This document shows, piece after piece, positions 26,461 to 35,796 of a DNA stretch of 64,000 nt. Made by a program: the position numbers and the translations under genes. This DNA is from Xanthomonas hortorum pv. pelargonii (lineage in GTDB: Bacteria; Pseudomonadota; Gammaproteobacteria; Xanthomonadales; Xanthomonadaceae). The stretch covers positions 1,550,001-1,614,000 of the forward strand of contig NZ_CP098604.1 of NCBI RefSeq assembly GCF_024499015.1, written 5' to 3'. Position 1 is the first letter of the stretch. Each line of letters starts with the position of its first letter. Under the pieces are notes generated by a model. It saw only the letters and a program-made list of their open reading frames with translations. It made no database searches and was not told where the DNA came from.

Positions 26461-28728
26461 TTAGAAGCCGAAACTCAAGCTCGCCCAATACGCGCGACCC
26501 GGTTCGTTGTAGGTGGCCGCACCCGCCGCACCGCCGGTGTTGTTGGTGCCTTCGCGGAACAGGCGCGTATCGAATAGGTTGTCCACGCCCATCCCCACGC
26601 TGATCTTGCGGGTGATGCGGTAACGCGCACTGATGCCCCACAGATCGTAGGGGTCGCGCGTATCAGCAGCGATGGCGCCGCCGCTGGTGCTCGATTGGGT
26701 GGCCGATTCCTGCTTGCCGTAGAAGGTGCCGGTGAGCAGCAGCGACAAGGCCTGGGTCGGTTGCCAATCCAGCGTGGTGTTGACGGTGTATTCGGGGATC
26801 ACCGACAGCGGCTGATCGGTGGCGGTGTTCTTGTTCTCGATCATGTAGGTGACGTTGGTATTCCACTTCAGTTCGCGGCCCTGCTCGCCCAGCAGCGGCA
26901 AGGTGAGATTGCCTTCCACGCCCTGCACGATCGCTTCCGATGCGTTGGTCCACTGGAACACCTGCCCACGTCTGTCGACGGTGATATTGACCGGCGTCAT
27001 ACCGGCGACGATCTTGTCGTCGTAGGCGTTATGGAAGTACGTCAGCGAGGCGTGGTGACCGCTCTGCGGTGCCCACTCGATGCCGATCTCCTTGTTGATG
27101 CTGGTCTCCGGATCGAGGTTGTCGTTGCCCTGGATATAGCAGCCCGAGCCGAGATTGGGGAACAGCACCGGGCAGCCATTGCCGCGCGTGTAATACAGAT
27201 AATTGGCGTTGGACTGGTACAGGTTGGGCGCCTTGAACGCACGCGCGATGCCGCCCTTGAGCAGCCAGTCGTCGGTGAGTTTGTACTGCACGTTGAGGCT
27301 GGGGCTGAGGTTGTTGCCGAACTGGCTGTGGTGATCCAGTCGCAGGCCCGGCGTGAGCGTCAGCCGCTCGGTGGCGTAGATGTTGTCTTCCAGATAGACC
27401 GCGCTGAGCGTGGCCTCGCTGCGTGGACTGCGTGCGCCCGCGGCAAGGCCGGGGAAGCCACCGCCGGCGGTGACGGCCTGCGACATCGAATACGCATCGC
27501 TGAGGCGGCTCTGGCGGCGCTCGAAGCCCAGCGTGAGCACCTGTTCGGCCCAGGCCTGCAACGGCATGTTGAATTCGCCATCGATGTTGAGGTTATCGAG
27601 CGTGGCGGTGGAGTTGAGCAGACCGGCGGCGATGGAGCCTTCCGGCCCGCCGGCCAGGCCTTCGTTGAGACGGGTGTTGTCGGTGCCTTCATAGGCCGCG
27701 GTGAGGCGCGAGGTGCCCAGCGCCCAGGTGCCGCGATGGGTCAGCGATGCGGTGCGGCGGATCATGGTATTGGTTTCGCTGCCGAACAAGGCGCTGAGAT
27801 CCGCGCCGGCCAAGCCGTCGGCGCTGACCGCGCGATCGCCCGCGTACAGATTGCCCTGGCGGCTGAAACCGGCATCGAGTTCGACCACCTGGCCTTCCAT
27901 CGGGTCCCAACGCAGCAGGCCGTTGATGTCCTTGTTGCGCACGCCCTCGCGCCCGGCCGGTGGCACTGCGGCAGCGTTGTTGGCGAAGCGGCGATTGAGA
28001 TCCAGCGAATCCGGATCGGTTTTGTTGAGGTTGCCGTAGAGACGGAACGAGAACGTGTCGGACAGCGGGCCGCTGAGCTGGAAGCCGGCACGCTGGCCGC
28101 CGCCTTCGGCACTGTGCTGCGGCACAAGACCGAACACCGTCATCGAGCCGGTCAGATCGCCGGTCGGCCTCTTGGTGATGATGTTGACCACGCCACCGGA
28201 GGCACCCGAGCCATAGCGTGCAGCGGCCGGGCCGCGCAGCACTTCGATGCGCTCCACCGCTTCGGCCGGCACCCAGTTGGTGTCGCCACGCGTATTGCGC
28301 TCGCCGCTGCGGCCCATGCGCACCGCATCGCGCGATCCCACCGGCTTGCCATCGACCAGAATCAGCGTGTTTTCCGGGCCCATGCCGCGCAGATCGATCT
28401 GGCGGTTATTGCCGTACTGGCCAGAGGCACTATTGCCGGTGAGATTGACGCCCGGCATGGTGCGCAGCAGCTGCGACAGATCGTTGACCGGCGGACGCCG
28501 CTCGATGTCTTCGGCCGTGATCACCGACGAACCCAGTGCTTGGCGTGCAATCTGTGCGGCAGTGACGTGCACGGTGTCCAGCGATTGCGGATCGGCTACA
28601 GCGTCTTCGGCAGATGCGCTGCAAATGCAGCTGCCGCAACCGAGGGCAATGGCCAGCACCAGCTGACGGTGGGACAACACGGGACGACGTGCAGGCACAG
28701 ACATCCATGACCGGCGTGATGCGGACAT
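26461..28728 (-). CDS. Ferric enterobactin-type TonB receptor (FepA/PfeA family)
   Basis: The 755-residue receptor has a plug rich in FepA signatures: LLRTMPGVNLTGNSASGQYG, IDLRGMGPENTLILVDGKPV and RIEVLRGPAAARYGSGASGG. Barrel segments include GSGCYIQGNDNLDPETSINK with a paired-cysteine loop, and it ends WASLSFGF. It probably imports ferric enterobactin or a related catecholate made by other microbes. The start at 28728 follows GAGAGG; the reading further upstream looks non-coding. It is followed by its esterase gene. A Fur-box-like sequence lies about 130 bp upstream. Confidence 0.87.
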   Translation of the reverse strand: MSASRRSWMSVPARRPVLSHRQLVLAIALGCGSCICSASAEDAVADPQSLDTVHVTAAQIARQALGSSVITAEDIERRPPVNDLSQLLRTMPGVNLTGNSASGQYGNNRQIDLRGMGPENTLILVDGKPVGSRDAVRMGRSGERNTRGDTNWVPAEAVERIEVLRGPAAARYGSGASGGVVNIITKRPTGDLTGSMTVFGLVPQHSAEGGGQRAGFQLSGPLSDTFSFRLYGNLNKTDPDSLDLNRRFANNAAAVPPAGREGVRNKDINGLLRWDPMEGQVVELDAGFSRQGNLYAGDRAVSADGLAGADLSALFGSETNTMIRRTASLTHRGTWALGTSRLTAAYEGTDNTRLNEGLAGGPEGSIAAGLLNSTATLDNLNIDGEFNMPLQAWAEQVLTLGFERRQSRLSDAYSMSQAVTAGGGFPGLAAGARSPRSEATLSAVYLEDNIYATERLTLTPGLRLDHHSQFGNNLSPSLNVQYKLTDDWLLKGGIARAFKAPNLYQSNANYLYYTRGNGCPVLFPNLGSGCYIQGNDNLDPETSINKEIGIEWAPQSGHHASLTYFHNAYDDKIVAGMTPVNITVDRRGQVFQWTNASEAIVQGVEGNLTLPLLGEQGRELKWNTNVTYMIENKNTATDQPLSVIPEYTVNTTLDWQPTQALSLLLTGTFYGKQESATQSSTSGGAIAADTRDPYDLWGISARYRITRKISVGMGVDNLFDTRLFREGTNNTGGAAGAATYNEPGRAYWASLSFGF

Positions 28729-28858
28729 TCTCAAACCTCTCGACAGGAGATAGACCTCTGGCGACGGCTTGAGGTGACACGGTGGGGGTGATGCGTGCAA
28801 CGTGCACTGGGTACGTGCAAGGCGCTACAACGCAGTCAAGATTGTCCGCGCATTCTAC

Positions 28859-28880
28859 ACAGATGCGATTCATTCTCAAA
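28859..28880 (-). promoter_or_regulatory. Weak Fur-box candidate upstream of the siderophore receptor
   Basis: ATTCATTCTC (28868-28877) matches eight of ten positions of one half of the classic 19-bp Fur box, but the other half matches poorly (about 11 of 19 in total). Position and gene function make iron control plausible. Confidence 0.3.
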
Positions 28881-28909
28881 TGGTCGATCTGCGGTGGCGC
28901 TGCTGCGCG

Positions 28910-29560
28910 CTACTTCAACGCAAGCAGTTCGCGCATGTCATCGACAATGGCAACCGCGCCGGAGGTCTGTACATCGAAGCCGCGCAGATAGCCGTAACGC
29001 ACCATCGCCAACGGCATTGCAGCGGCAGTTGCGGCGGCTGCATCGGTGGCCGAATCGCCAACCATCAGGCACTGCTGCGGGGTGTGCCGGAACTGCCTGG
29101 CCAGGTGCAGCAGCGGCGCTGGATCGGGCTTGCGCTGCGGCAGCGAATCGCCACCGAGCACCGTGCTGAAATGCGCCGCGATGCCCAGATGCTCCAGCAG
29201 CGGCGCGATAAAGCGCGACGGCTTGTTGGTGCACAACGCCAGCGTGGCGCCGGCCTCGCGCAAGCCGGCCAGTGCCTCGGCAACGCCGGGATACACCTGC
29301 GGGTTGTGCAGCAGGCAGGCTTCGTAGTGACGCATCATCACCGGCATTTCGGTATCGGCATTGTGCGTGCCGCCGGCTTCGCGCAACGCGGTGGCAAGCA
29401 GCACGTGCACGCCTTCGCCGATCCAGCTGCGGATCGTCGCCTCGCTGAACTGCTGCAGCCCAAGCTCCTGCAAGGTGGCATTGAGCGCTTCGGCGATGTT
29501 CGGTGCGCTGTCCACCAGCGTGCCATCCAGGTCGAAAATCACCAGTGGATACGGATACAT
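28910..29560 (-). CDS. gph: Phosphoglycolate phosphatase (HAD family)
   Basis: The 216-residue HAD phosphatase has DLDGTLVDS (residues 10-18) for the nucleophile and acid/base aspartates, CTNKP for motif II, the lysine in RKPDP, and MVGDSATD for motif IV. The cap insertion between motifs I and II is of the Gph type. It removes phosphate from 2-phosphoglycolate, which arises from DNA-damage processing. It lies between the siderophore receptor and dinB, all on the minus strand, with 183 bp to dinB. Confidence 0.87.
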   Translation of the reverse strand: MYPYPLVIFDLDGTLVDSAPNIAEALNATLQELGLQQFSEATIRSWIGEGVHVLLATALREAGGTHNADTEMPVMMRHYEACLLHNPQVYPGVAEALAGLREAGATLALCTNKPSRFIAPLLEHLGIAAHFSTVLGGDSLPQRKPDPAPLLHLARQFRHTPQQCLMVGDSATDAAAATAAAMPLAMVRYGYLRGFDVQTSGAVAIVDDMRELLALK

Positions 29561-29743
29561 GCGGACTGCCTTGTGTAGGGAGAGCGAGGCGCAGTGTACG
29601 AAGTGCAGGATTCAGAGCGTGTCACCGTGACGCGATGCGGAGTGTCGACGCTGCGTCGATGCAGGCGTCGATGCAGACGCGGCTGCGGTCATCGTCGCAT
29701 GCCATACGCTAAGGCGAAGCACTGCAGACATGACGCGTTGCAC

Positions 29744-30823
29744 TCACTGCGCCTGCGGCACATCGCCGAACAACTCGCCCTGCACCGCGCCCTCTTCCGC
29801 ATCGCTGAAACCGCTCAAACCCACACCGACCAGGCGATAGCGCGTGTCGGCAGGCAACTCCACGCGCCGGGTCAGCGCCAATGCAATCTCCGCCAGTGCC
29901 TCAAGTGAGGCCGGTGGCTGCTCCGGCGTGTACGAGCGGGTCAGAATGCGAAAGTTCGAGGTCTTCAATTTCAGCACCACCGTGCGCCCGATACGCTCGG
30001 TGCGCCGCGTGGCGAGCCAGGTTTTTTCGGCCAGGCGCAGGATGTGCGGATCCAGCGCCTCCAGCGCGATATCTTCGCTGAAGGTGTCTTCCGAGGAGAC
30101 CGATTGCACCTCCTGATCCGGTTCGACCGGGCGTTCGTCGATGCCACGCGCGCGGCGATACAGGCTCTGCCCGAAGCTGCCGAAATGCGCCTGCAATTCT
30201 TCCAGGGGGCGCAGCCGCAGATCGCTGACGGTAACAATCCCCAATGCGGCCAGCTTGCCGTCCATCACCTTGCCCACGCCGGGAATACGATTGACCGGCA
30301 GCGGCAGCAGGAACGCATCCACACGACTGGGCGCGATGACGAACTGCCCGTCGGGCTTGCGCCAGTCCGAGGCGATCTTGGCCAGGAATTTGTTCGGCGC
30401 GATGCCGGCCGATGCGGTGAGCTGGGTTTCCTCGCGGATCTGGGTGCGGATCAGTTGCGCGATTTCAGTGGCCAGTTGCATGCCGGTCTTGGCTTGCGTG
30501 ACATCCAGATAGGCTTCGTCCAGCGATAGCGGCTCGACCAGATCGGTATGCCGATGGAAGATCTCGCGCACCTGCCGCGACACCGCCTTGTAACGCGCAA
30601 AATCCGGCGGCACGAACACCGCATCCGGGCATAGACGCTCGGCACGCATCGCCGGCATGGCCGAACGAATACCGAAGGTACGCGCCTCATACGAGGCTGC
30701 GCACACCACCGAGCGCGCACCGCGCCAGGCCACCACCACCGGCTTGCCGCGCAGCGATGGATCGTCACGTTGCTCCACGGACGCGTAGAACGCATCCATG
30801 TCCACGTGCACGATCTTGCGCAT
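29744..30823 (-). CDS. dinB: DNA polymerase IV
   Basis: The 359-residue Y-family polymerase has catalytic acidic motifs DMDAFYASVEQRD (7-19) and LSLDEAYLDV near residue 100, and VARGIDERPVEP in the little-finger linker region. A C-terminal QGELFG fits the sliding-clamp binding motif. It carries out translesion synthesis. Start at 30823 (MRKIVHVDMD) is the family N-terminus; the open frame continues to 30856 without support. I see no clear LexA box in the 172-bp gap before fabA. Confidence 0.92.
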   Translation of the reverse strand: MRKIVHVDMDAFYASVEQRDDPSLRGKPVVVAWRGARSVVCAASYEARTFGIRSAMPAMRAERLCPDAVFVPPDFARYKAVSRQVREIFHRHTDLVEPLSLDEAYLDVTQAKTGMQLATEIAQLIRTQIREETQLTASAGIAPNKFLAKIASDWRKPDGQFVIAPSRVDAFLLPLPVNRIPGVGKVMDGKLAALGIVTVSDLRLRPLEELQAHFGSFGQSLYRRARGIDERPVEPDQEVQSVSSEDTFSEDIALEALDPHILRLAEKTWLATRRTERIGRTVVLKLKTSNFRILTRSYTPEQPPASLEALAEIALALTRRVELPADTRYRLVGVGLSGFSDAEEGAVQGELFGDVPQAQ

Positions 30824-31028
30824 CAAGCTGGCATCTCTCCAAAAGCGTAGACACATGATAAATCAGCCGCGTCTCACGCCTTGATCCGGCCTGCACAGAC
30901 CGCTTGCCGCACCGCGCAACCGGTTGAACACAGCACGCATGCGTACGGATAAAACGTTTGATTGAACCGCGCGCCCTCATGCACGCTTGCCGGCTTCGCC
31001 TTATCGCTTCTTGCAGGAAACGTTCGTC

Positions 31029-31544
31029 ATGACTCGTCAAAGTGCGTACTCGCGTGACCAATTGCTGGCCAGCGCGCGTGGGGAATTGTTCGGACCCGAC
31101 AGTGCCCGCCTGCCCAACGACCCGATGCTGATGTTCGACCGCATCACCGAGATCAACGACACCGGCGGCGCACATGGCAAGGGCGTGATCCGCGCCGAAC
31201 TCGATGTCCGCCCGGACCTGTGGTTCTTCGGTTGCCACTTCATCGGCGACCCGGTGATGCCCGGCTGCCTGGGCCTGGATGCGATGTGGCAGCTGACCGG
31301 CTTCTTCCTCACCTGGATCGGCGCGCCGGGTCGCGGCCGCGCGCTGGGTTGCGGCGAGGTCAAGTTCACCGGCCAGGTGCTGCCGAGCGCCACACTGGTG
31401 AGCTACGAGATCGATATCAGCCGCGTGATCAACCGCAAGCTGGTGATGGCGCAGACCGATGCGCGCATGCTGGTGGACGGGCGCGAGATCTACACTGCCA
31501 AAGACCTGCGCGTGGGCATGTTCACTTCAACGGAGAATTTCTGA
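31029..31544 (+). CDS. fabA: 3-hydroxydecanoyl-ACP dehydratase/isomerase
   Basis: The 171-residue hot-dog-fold enzyme has the active-site segment [20 protein letters not shown]. It dehydrates 3-hydroxydecanoyl-ACP and isomerises trans-2 to cis-3 decenoyl-ACP, which commits chains to unsaturated fatty acids. AGGAAAC lies upstream of the ATG at 31029. The TGA overlaps the ATG of fabB by one base, the classic fabAB operon. Confidence 0.95.
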   Translation: MTRQSAYSRDQLLASARGELFGPDSARLPNDPMLMFDRITEINDTGGAHGKGVIRAELDVRPDLWFFGCHFIGDPVMPGCLGLDAMWQLTGFFLTWIGAPGRGRALGCGEVKFTGQVLPSATLVSYEIDISRVINRKLVMAQTDARMLVDGREIYTAKDLRVGMFTSTENF

Positions 31545-32752
31545 TGCGCCGTGTCGTCGTCACCGGAATGGGCATCACCTCGTGTCTGGGCAATGACCTG
31601 GACACCGTCTCCACTGCACTGCGCGAGAGCCGCTCGGGCATCACCGCATTGCCCGATCACGCCGACGCCGGCCTGCGCAGCCGGGTGGGCGGCGCGGTGG
31701 CGCTGGACCTGGACAGCCTGATCGACCGCAAGCTCAAGCGCTTCATGGGCGATGCCTCGGCGTACGCGTATCTGGCCATGCGCGATGCGATCGCCGATGC
31801 CGGGCTGGATGCCGAACAGGTCAGCGCATTACGTACCGGCGTGATTGCCGGCTCCGGTGGCGGATCCAGCCAATGGCAGGTGGAAACTGCCGATCTGCTG
31901 CGCAACCGTGGCGTGCGCAAGGTCGGCCCGTACATGGTGCCGCGCACGATGTGTTCGGCGGTGTCTGCATCGTTGGCCACTGCGTTCAAGATTCGCGGCC
32001 TGAGCTACTCGCTCTCGGCTGCCTGCGCGACCTCGGCGCATTGCATTGGCGCGGCTGCGGATCTGATCCGGCATGGCGCGCAAGACGTAATGTTTGCCGG
32101 CGGCGGCGAAGAATTGCACTGGACCATGAGCGTGATGTTCGATGCGATGGGCGCGCTGTCGACCGGCTTCAACGATCGTCCTGCGGTCGCCTCGCGCCCG
32201 TACGATGCGCAGCGCGACGGCTTTGTCATCAGCAGCGGCGGCGGCATGCTGGTGCTGGAAGACTACGATCACGCCATCGCCCGTGGCGCACGCATCCATG
32301 CCGAATTGCTCGGCTATGGCGTGACCTCCGACGGCGCCGATATGGTGGCGCCCAGCGGCGAAGGCGCGGTGCGCTGCATGCACATGGCGATGCAAGGCCT
32401 CAGCCAGCCGATCGATTACCTCAACACCCACGGCACCTCAACACCGCTGGGCGATGTCACCGAACTGGGCGCGGTGCGCGAGGTGTTCGGCGACAACGTA
32501 CCGCCGTTGTCCTCGACCAAGGCGCTGTCCGGTCATTCGTTGGGCGCGGCCAGCGTGCACGAGGCGATCTACAGCCTGCTGATGCTGCGCGACGGTTTCA
32601 TGGCCGGCTCGGCGCATATCGACGAGCTCGACCCGCGCGCCGAAGGCTTCCCGATCCTGCGCGAAACGCGTGAGGCAACGTTGAACACGGTGATGTCCAA
32701 CAGCTTCGGCTTCGGCGGCACCAATGGCGCATTGGTGTTTGGCCGGGTGTGA
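31544..32752 (+). CDS. fabB: 3-oxoacyl-ACP synthase I
   Basis: The 402-residue condensing enzyme has the active-site cysteine in SAACATSAH and the two catalytic histidines in [10 protein letters not shown] and LSGHSLGAA, with a closing [10 protein letters not shown]. FabB elongates the cis-3-decenoyl chain that FabA makes. The ATG at 31544 shares its A with the fabA stop (TGATG), so the two are coupled. Confidence 0.95.
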   Translation: MRRVVVTGMGITSCLGNDLDTVSTALRESRSGITALPDHADAGLRSRVGGAVALDLDSLIDRKLKRFMGDASAYAYLAMRDAIADAGLDAEQVSALRTGVIAGSGGGSSQWQVETADLLRNRGVRKVGPYMVPRTMCSAVSASLATAFKIRGLSYSLSAACATSAHCIGAAADLIRHGAQDVMFAGGGEELHWTMSVMFDAMGALSTGFNDRPAVASRPYDAQRDGFVISSGGGMLVLEDYDHAIARGARIHAELLGYGVTSDGADMVAPSGEGAVRCMHMAMQGLSQPIDYLNTHGTSTPLGDVTELGAVREVFGDNVPPLSSTKALSGHSLGAASVHEAIYSLLMLRDGFMAGSAHIDELDPRAEGFPILRETREATLNTVMSNSFGFGGTNGALVFGRV

Positions 32753-32771
32753 CGATTGATGGCGTGGCGGA

Positions 32772-32800
32772 AGCCGAACAGGATCGCGTGACCTGTTCGG
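32772..32800 (+). terminator. 10-bp hairpin after fabB
   Basis: GCCGAACAGG (32772-32781) pairs with CCTGTTCGGC (32791-32800), 20 bases after the fabB stop. No T-run follows, so it is a 3'-end stem of uncertain strength. Confidence 0.5.
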
Positions 32801-33029
32801 CATCTCAACGGCACGCATCGGCAAGCAGTCGGCGGCATGCCAGGCCGGTACTTGCGCCAGTAGGCACGCTCGCTCTGCTCGGTCCAGGCACGGCCGCGGT
32901 AATGCGCATCCCACTACGTATCGAGCGAGATCGCCGCGTCTTTGCTAGCCTGCAATTGCACTATGCCAACATCGCGACGGTCGCGCTCGGGTTGGCCCAT
33001 GGTGCATGGCGAAGATGGAGGTAGCGAAG

Positions 33030-33485
33030 ATGGCTGACACGCGCTCTCCGGTGAGATCGGAATTCGCGGCGCTTGCGCATGCCGACTGGGATAGCTTGTT
33101 TCATGGCCCATCGGTGGTTTACCTGCTGGCGCATGCGCGGCGGGAGGCGTTTTACATCGACGTGGCAAGTGGTCTGGGCGCAATCAGCGACACGCGCCGG
33201 CGCATCATCGCGCAGCAGGAAGCCAGCTTGCCCAGGGAGCGCGTGATGCCGCTGCTGCTGGTGTGGTTCGAGGCCTGCACCGATCTGGCAGCTGCCCAGG
33301 CCCGCGCCAAGCAACTTCGCGCCTGGCCGCATGCCTGGCGGCGGCAGTTGGTGGAGACGCTCAACCCTGCCTGGATCGACCTGGATGCCTATGCCCTGGG
33401 ATTTCCTGGCGCACTGGCGCAGGTGGGCGAACGCCATGCCCAGTGCCGCGACTTGCAGAATCCTGAAGATGTAGAGGGCACCTGA
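33030..33485 (+). CDS. Degenerate GIY-YIG-fold protein
   Basis: The 151-residue protein follows the single-domain GIY-YIG pattern: VVYLLAHARREAFYIDVASG, then LVWFEACTDLAAAQARAKQL and the terminal AWPHAWRRQLVETLNPAW. In UPF0213/YhbQ-like relatives these correspond to the VYIL..YIG strands, the REKQIK helix and the W..L..NP.W end. Here YIG reads YID, the usual Arg on the following helix is displaced, and about 25 residues are added at the N-terminus. Nuclease activity is therefore doubtful. GGAGGT precedes the ATG at 33030 by seven bases, which decides the start over two upstream ATGs. Confidence 0.6.
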   Translation: MADTRSPVRSEFAALAHADWDSLFHGPSVVYLLAHARREAFYIDVASGLGAISDTRRRIIAQQEASLPRERVMPLLLVWFEACTDLAAAQARAKQLRAWPHAWRRQLVETLNPAWIDLDAYALGFPGALAQVGERHAQCRDLQNPEDVEGT

Positions 33486-33655
33486 GCGAGCGGGTGCCTG
33501 GTCCTGCAGCACGATGGGACGCGCTCGAACTCAAGGACACACGATGTCCGATGCACTGCGTCCGCTAGACCTTTGCGCACGCCAATGCACCGCATCCGGA
33601 TGCGGTGCGCCGCGCAGCTGACAACGTGTTGGCGAAACAACGTAAACGCCTGCGA

Positions 33656-35680
33656 TCAGCCCGCCATGCCGTTATGCCGCAACAGCGCATCGATGCTCGG
33701 CGCACGCCCACGGAAGGCACGGAAGTTATCGGCCGCACTACGGCTGCCTCCACGCGACAACACTTCATGGCGGAAGCGCGCGCCGGTATCGGCAACCTGC
33801 TCGGGTGCTTCTTCGAAGGCGGCGTAGGCGTCAGCGCTGAGCACTTCGGCCCACTTGTAGCTGTAGTAGCCAGCCGCGTAGCCACCGGCAAAGATGTGGC
33901 TGAACTGATGCGGGAAACGATTCCACGCCGGCGGGCGATTGACCGCCACTTCGTCGCGCACGCGCTCGATCAGTTGCAGCACACTGTCCTGCAGCGGGTC
34001 GAAGCTGCTGTGCAGCTGCATGTCGAACAGCGCAAATTCCAGCTGGCGCACGGTGAACATGCCGCTCTGGAAATTGCGTGCGGCTAGCAGCCGCTCGAAC
34101 AGATTGCGCGGCAACGGCTCGCCGGTGCGCACATGCGCGGTCATCGCCTGCACGCGCTCCCATTCCCAGCAGAAGTTCTCCATGAACTGGCTCGGCAGTT
34201 CCACCGCATCCCACTCCACGCCGTTGATGCCGGCCACACCCAGCTCGCCGATGCGCGTGAGCAACTGATGCAGGCCGTGGCCCATTTCATGGAACAGCGT
34301 GGTGACTTCGCCATGCCGGAACGTGGCCGGCGTATCGCCACTGCCGCGGCCGAAGTTGCACACCAGATACACCAGCGGGGTCTGCACGCCGTTGGCGGTG
34401 TCGCGGCGATTGCGGCAATCGTCCATCCACGCACCGCCGCGCTTGCCTTCGCGTGCGTACAGATCCAGATAGAACTGCCCAACCAGCTCGCCCTGCGCAT
34501 CTTCCAACCGATAGAAACGCACATCCTCATGCCAGACCGGCGCGCTATCGGGCTTGACGGTGAGCCCGTACAGGCTGTGGATGACATCGAACAGGCCGGC
34601 CAGCACCTTGGGCTCGGTGAAATACTGCTTCACTTCCTGCTCGGAGAAGCTGTAACGCGCCTGCTTGAGTTTTTCGCTGGCGTAGGCCAGGTCCCAGGCC
34701 TGCAATTCGTCCAGGCCAAGTTCGTCGCGCGCAAAGGCTTCGAGTTCGGCACGATCGCGCTGCGCATACGGTTTGGCGCGCACCGCCAGATCGCGCAGGA
34801 AGCCCATCACTTCATCAGGGCTTTGCGCCATCTTGGTGGCGACCGAATACTCCGCGTAGCTGGCAAACCCGAGCAGCTGCGCCAGCTCGGCGCGCAAGGC
34901 GAGAATGCGATCGATATTGGCGCTGTTGTCCAGCGCAGCATCGCCGAATTCGGAGGCGCGCTCGGCATTGGCGCGATACAGCCGCGCGCGCAGTTCGCGA
35001 TGGTCCGCATCGGTTTGCACCGGCAGATAGCAGGGCATCTGCAAGGTGAGTTTCCAGCCTGGCACGCCGTCTTTTTCGGCAGCAGCGCGCGCGGCGGCGA
35101 CCACTTCGACCGGCAGGCCGGACAGCTCGCTTTCGTCTTCGCTCACGTACGACCATGCATCGGTGGCATCGAGCACGTTCTGCGAAAACTTGGCGGCCAG
35201 CGCGGACAACTCTTCCTGCACTTGCGCAAAGCGCGCCTTGGACGCGTCATCCAGCTCGGCACCGCCGAGGCGGAAATCGCGCAGCGCGTTTTCCAGCACC
35301 TTGCGACGTGCCGCGTCGTAGTGCGCCGCTTCCGGTGATTCCGCGAGCGCCTTGTATTGCGCGTACAACGCCAGGTTCTGCGCCAGCGCGCTGCCGAAGC
35401 GGCTTAACTTGGGCAGATTGCTGTTGTAGGCCTCGCGCAGTTCCGGCGTGTTGACCACCGCCTGCAGATGGCCCACCTGCCCCCACGCGCGCCACAACCG
35501 CTCGGTGGCATCGTCCAGGGGCACCACGAAGCTGTCCCAGCTGACCGGGCTGACCTGTTCGGCCGTTTTCACCACAGCCTCGGCATCGGCCAGCAGGCGA
35601 TCGATTGCCGGACCCACGTGTTCGGGGCGGATCGCATCGAAGGACGGCAGTCCGGACAGGTCGAGCAGCGGGTTGGTCAT
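33656..35680 (-). CDS. prlC: Oligopeptidase A (M3 family)
   Basis: The 674-residue zinc metallopeptidase has HEMGH at residues 464-468 and the usual M3 surrounding sequence (TTLFHEMGHGLHQLL), a long helical N-terminal half, and a YSYKWAEVLSADAYAAFEEA region near the end. It degrades short peptides, including cleaved signal peptides, in the cytoplasm. Length matches E. coli OpdA/PrlC (680). Transcribed alone, 116 bp before the cysteine-synthase-like gene on the same strand. Confidence 0.93.
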   Translation of the reverse strand: MTNPLLDLSGLPSFDAIRPEHVGPAIDRLLADAEAVVKTAEQVSPVSWDSFVVPLDDATERLWRAWGQVGHLQAVVNTPELREAYNSNLPKLSRFGSALAQNLALYAQYKALAESPEAAHYDAARRKVLENALRDFRLGGAELDDASKARFAQVQEELSALAAKFSQNVLDATDAWSYVSEDESELSGLPVEVVAAARAAAEKDGVPGWKLTLQMPCYLPVQTDADHRELRARLYRANAERASEFGDAALDNSANIDRILALRAELAQLLGFASYAEYSVATKMAQSPDEVMGFLRDLAVRAKPYAQRDRAELEAFARDELGLDELQAWDLAYASEKLKQARYSFSEQEVKQYFTEPKVLAGLFDVIHSLYGLTVKPDSAPVWHEDVRFYRLEDAQGELVGQFYLDLYAREGKRGGAWMDDCRNRRDTANGVQTPLVYLVCNFGRGSGDTPATFRHGEVTTLFHEMGHGLHQLLTRIGELGVAGINGVEWDAVELPSQFMENFCWEWERVQAMTAHVRTGEPLPRNLFERLLAARNFQSGMFTVRQLEFALFDMQLHSSFDPLQDSVLQLIERVRDEVAVNRPPAWNRFPHQFSHIFAGGYAAGYYSYKWAEVLSADAYAAFEEAPEQVADTGARFRHEVLSRGGSRSAADNFRAFRGRAPSIDALLRHNGMAG

Positions 35681-35796
35681 GGAGCGCTCCGGCGGTGGAC
35701 TGGATGACGGGTGACTGGATCAAGAATCAACACGTGTGGCTAGCAAAACTTCGCGATGCGCAGCAGTTCTGATAACGGCTCAGAAGGATATGGCGG

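Noticed and set aside
26695..28710. 671-codon open frame opposite the enterobactin receptor
   Set aside because: It is a high-GC antisense frame, with no family signal, over an unambiguous receptor gene.
30824..30986. LexA box before dinB
   Set aside because: No convincing palindromic match; the region between dinB and fabA shows only scattered AT-rich bases.
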